In this document: positions 62,363 through 64,000 of the stretch, one piece after another | How positions within the stretch are numbered: the first letter of the stretch is position 1 | How the letters are laid out: every line of letters starts with the position of its first letter | Assembly: GCF_039535235.1 (NCBI RefSeq) | Contig: NZ_BAAAWU010000001.1 | Coordinates: 2,790,001 to 2,854,000 of the forward strand | Direction: 5' to 3' | DNA: 64,000 nucleotides | Origin: Streptomyces roseoviridis | GTDB taxonomy: Bacteria; Actinomycetota; Actinomycetes; Streptomycetales; Streptomycetaceae | Translations under genes and position numbers: made by a program | Notes under the pieces: model-generated | The model's input: the letters and a program-made list of their open reading frames with translations, nothing else | The model's database searches: none | What the model was told of the DNA's origin: nothing

Positions 62363-63943
62363 TCAGAAGGCGTCGGTGGGGACGTACGTGCCCCAGACCT
62401 CCCGCAGCGCGTTGCAGACCTCGCCGACGGTGGCGCGCGCCTTGAGCGCGTCCTTCATCGGGTAGAGCACGTTGTCCGTGCCCTCGGCCGCCTTCTTCAG
62501 CTCCGCGAGGGCCGCGTCCACGGCCGCCTGGTCGCGCTCGGCGCGCAGCTTGGCGAGGCGCTCGGCCTGCTGGGCCTCGATCGCCGGGTCGACCCGCAGC
62601 GGCTCGTAGGGCTCCTCGACGTCGATCGTGTAGCGGTTGACGCCGACGACGACCCGCTCCCCGGAGTCGGTCTCCTGCGCGATCCGGTACGCGGAGCGCT
62701 CGATCTCGTTCTTCTGGAAGCCGCGCTCGATCGCGTTGACCGCGCCGCCCAGCTCCTCCACCTTCGCCATCAGCTCCAGGGCGGCCGCCTCGACGTCGTC
62801 CGTCATCTTCTCCACCACGTAACTGCCCGCGAAGGGGTCGACGGTGGCGGTGACGTCGGTCTCGTAGGCGAGGACCTGCTGGGTGCGCAGCGCCAGGCGC
62901 GCCGACTTGTCCGTCGGCAGGGCGATGGCCTCGTCGAAGGAGTTGGTGTGCAGCGACTGCGTACCGCCGAGGACGGCCGCGAGGCCCTGCACGGCGACCC
63001 GGACCAGGTTGACCTCGGGCTGCTGGGCGGTCAGCTGCACGCCGGCCGTCTGGGTGTGGAAGCGGAGCATCAGCGACTTGGGGTTCTTCGCGCCGAACTC
63101 CTCCTTCATCACCCGCGCCCAGATCCGGCGGGCCGCACGGAACTTCGCGACCTCCTCCAGGATCGTCGTGCGCGCCACGAAGAAGAAGGAGAGTCGGGGC
63201 GCGAAGTCGTCCACGTCCATGCCGGCCGCGACCGCGGTGCGGACGTACTCGATGCCGTCGGCCAGCGTGAACGCGATCTCCTGCGCCGGCGAGGCACCCG
63301 CCTCGGCCATGTGGTAGCCGGAGATCGAGATCGTGTTCCACTTGGGGATCTCGGCCTTGCAGTACTTGAAGATGTCCGCGATCAGCCGCAGGGACGGCTT
63401 GGGCGGGAAGATGTACGTGCCGCGGGCGATGTACTCCTTCAGCACGTCGTTCTGGATCGTGCCCGTCAGCTTGTCCGCCGGGACGCCCTGCTCCTCGCCG
63501 ACGAGCTGGTACAGCAGGAGCAGCAGGGAGGCGGGGGCGTTGATCGTCATCGACGTGGACACCTTGTCCAGCGGGATCCCGTCGAACAGCACGCGCATGT
63601 CGTCGATCGAGTCGATCGCCACGCCGACCTTGCCGACCTCGCCGTGCGCGATCGGGGCGTCCGAGTCGTGGCCCATCTGCGTCGGCAGGTCGAAGGCGAC
63701 CGACAGACCCATCGTGCCGTTCTCGATCAGCTGCTTGTAGCGGGCGTTGGACTCCACCGCGGTGCCGAAACCGGCGTACTGGCGCATCGTCCACGGCCGG
63801 CCGGTGTACATCGACGGGTACACACCGCGCGTGAAGGGATACGCCCCCGGCTCGCCCAGCTTCTCGGCCGGGTCCCATCCCTCCAGGGCGTCCGGTCCGT
63901 AGACCGGCTCGATGGGCAGCCCCGACTCCGACTCGCGCGCCAT
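62363..63943 (-). CDS. Acyl-CoA mutase large subunit (methylmalonyl-CoA mutase family)
   Basis: 526 residues, the catalytic TIM-barrel part only: [90 protein letters not shown] and [19 protein letters not shown]. The B12-binding domain is absent, so a separate small subunit must exist elsewhere. The Tyr of QYAGF is kept, as in methylmalonyl-CoA mutase; isobutyryl-CoA mutase has Phe here by my recollection. Specificity stays open. ATG 63943 follows GGGAGG at 8 nt. Confidence 0.9.
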   Translation of the reverse strand: MARESESGLPIEPVYGPDALEGWDPAEKLGEPGAYPFTRGVYPSMYTGRPWTMRQYAGFGTAVESNARYKQLIENGTMGLSVAFDLPTQMGHDSDAPIAHGEVGKVGVAIDSIDDMRVLFDGIPLDKVSTSMTINAPASLLLLLYQLVGEEQGVPADKLTGTIQNDVLKEYIARGTYIFPPKPSLRLIADIFKYCKAEIPKWNTISISGYHMAEAGASPAQEIAFTLADGIEYVRTAVAAGMDVDDFAPRLSFFFVARTTILEEVAKFRAARRIWARVMKEEFGAKNPKSLMLRFHTQTAGVQLTAQQPEVNLVRVAVQGLAAVLGGTQSLHTNSFDEAIALPTDKSARLALRTQQVLAYETDVTATVDPFAGSYVVEKMTDDVEAAALELMAKVEELGGAVNAIERGFQKNEIERSAYRIAQETDSGERVVVGVNRYTIDVEEPYEPLRVDPAIEAQQAERLAKLRAERDQAAVDAALAELKKAAEGTDNVLYPMKDALKARATVGEVCNALREVWGTYVPTDAF

Positions 63944-64000
63944 GTGTTGTGCCTCCCGATAGACCTGCTGCTCACTGCTTGCTGATCAAGACCCGCTACT

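Overview
The window is high-GC actinobacterial chromosome. Codon use is G/C-biased at third positions, starts are often GTG or TTG, and many genes carry a TAnnnT hexamer 6-7 nt before the start codon (leaderless type). Gene content and order (pccB-pccE-maf-accA2, deoC, sigQ/afsQ1/afsQ2, adenosine deaminase, a nucleoside ABC operon, a sialic-acid-like wall polymer cluster, a methylmalonyl-CoA-mutase-like gene) match the Streptomyces core chromosome, in the S. coelicolor SCO4926-to-SCO4869 region from memory. I see no tRNA or rRNA, CRISPR array, insertion sequence or prophage.

Layout. 1-7.2 kb: acyl-CoA carboxylase genes (partial pccB, pccE, accA2) with maf, a tiny membrane protein, a secreted SGNH hydrolase and two TetR regulators. 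7.3-23.1 kb: DeoR-family regulator, LpdA-like quinone reductase, purine nucleoside phosphorylase, phosphopentose/hexose mutase, PIG-V-like mannosyltransferase, a large secreted repeat protein, deoC and two aldehyde dehydrogenase genes (one lacking the catalytic half). 23.1-27.2 kb: TetR with an operator array controlling a flavin reductase and a DHA2 efflux pump, a secreted protein and a uridine-kinase-like gene. 27.4-32.6 kb: sigQ diverging from afsQ1-afsQ2-lipoprotein, then VanZ, PspC and a secreted protein. 32.8-44.8 kb: adenosine deaminase and a mixed housekeeping stretch (GNAT, hydrolase, LysR/MFS, L,D-transpeptidase, ECF sigma, beta-propeller, STAS, HAD, HEAT, Uma2). 44.9-53.5 kb: thymidine phosphorylase, then an operon for a BMP-type nucleoside importer plus cytidine deaminase, and an M20 amidohydrolase. 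53.6-60.7 kb: two divergent arms of a teichulosonic-acid/Kdn-type wall glycopolymer cluster. 60.8-64 kb: MerR, LeuE exporter and an acyl-CoA mutase large subunit.

Main observation. The nucleoside genes are scattered over about 41 kb but share one operator. The perfect palindrome CTACGCGCGTAG occurs exactly before punA, deoC and add, and near-perfect copies lie before deoA, the ABC ATPase gene and the BMP lipoprotein gene. Together these genes describe uptake, deamination, phosphorolysis, pentose-1-phosphate isomerisation, cleavage of deoxyribose-5-phosphate and oxidation of acetaldehyde. The DeoR-family protein at 7323-8300 is the only obvious candidate regulator here; this assignment is inference. 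Other leads are a predicted extra AfsQ1 site before the secreted repeat protein, an apparent AUC start codon in the transporter ATPase gene, three 15-bp operators at exact 21-bp spacing, and a translationally coupled active/inactive aldehyde dehydrogenase pair.
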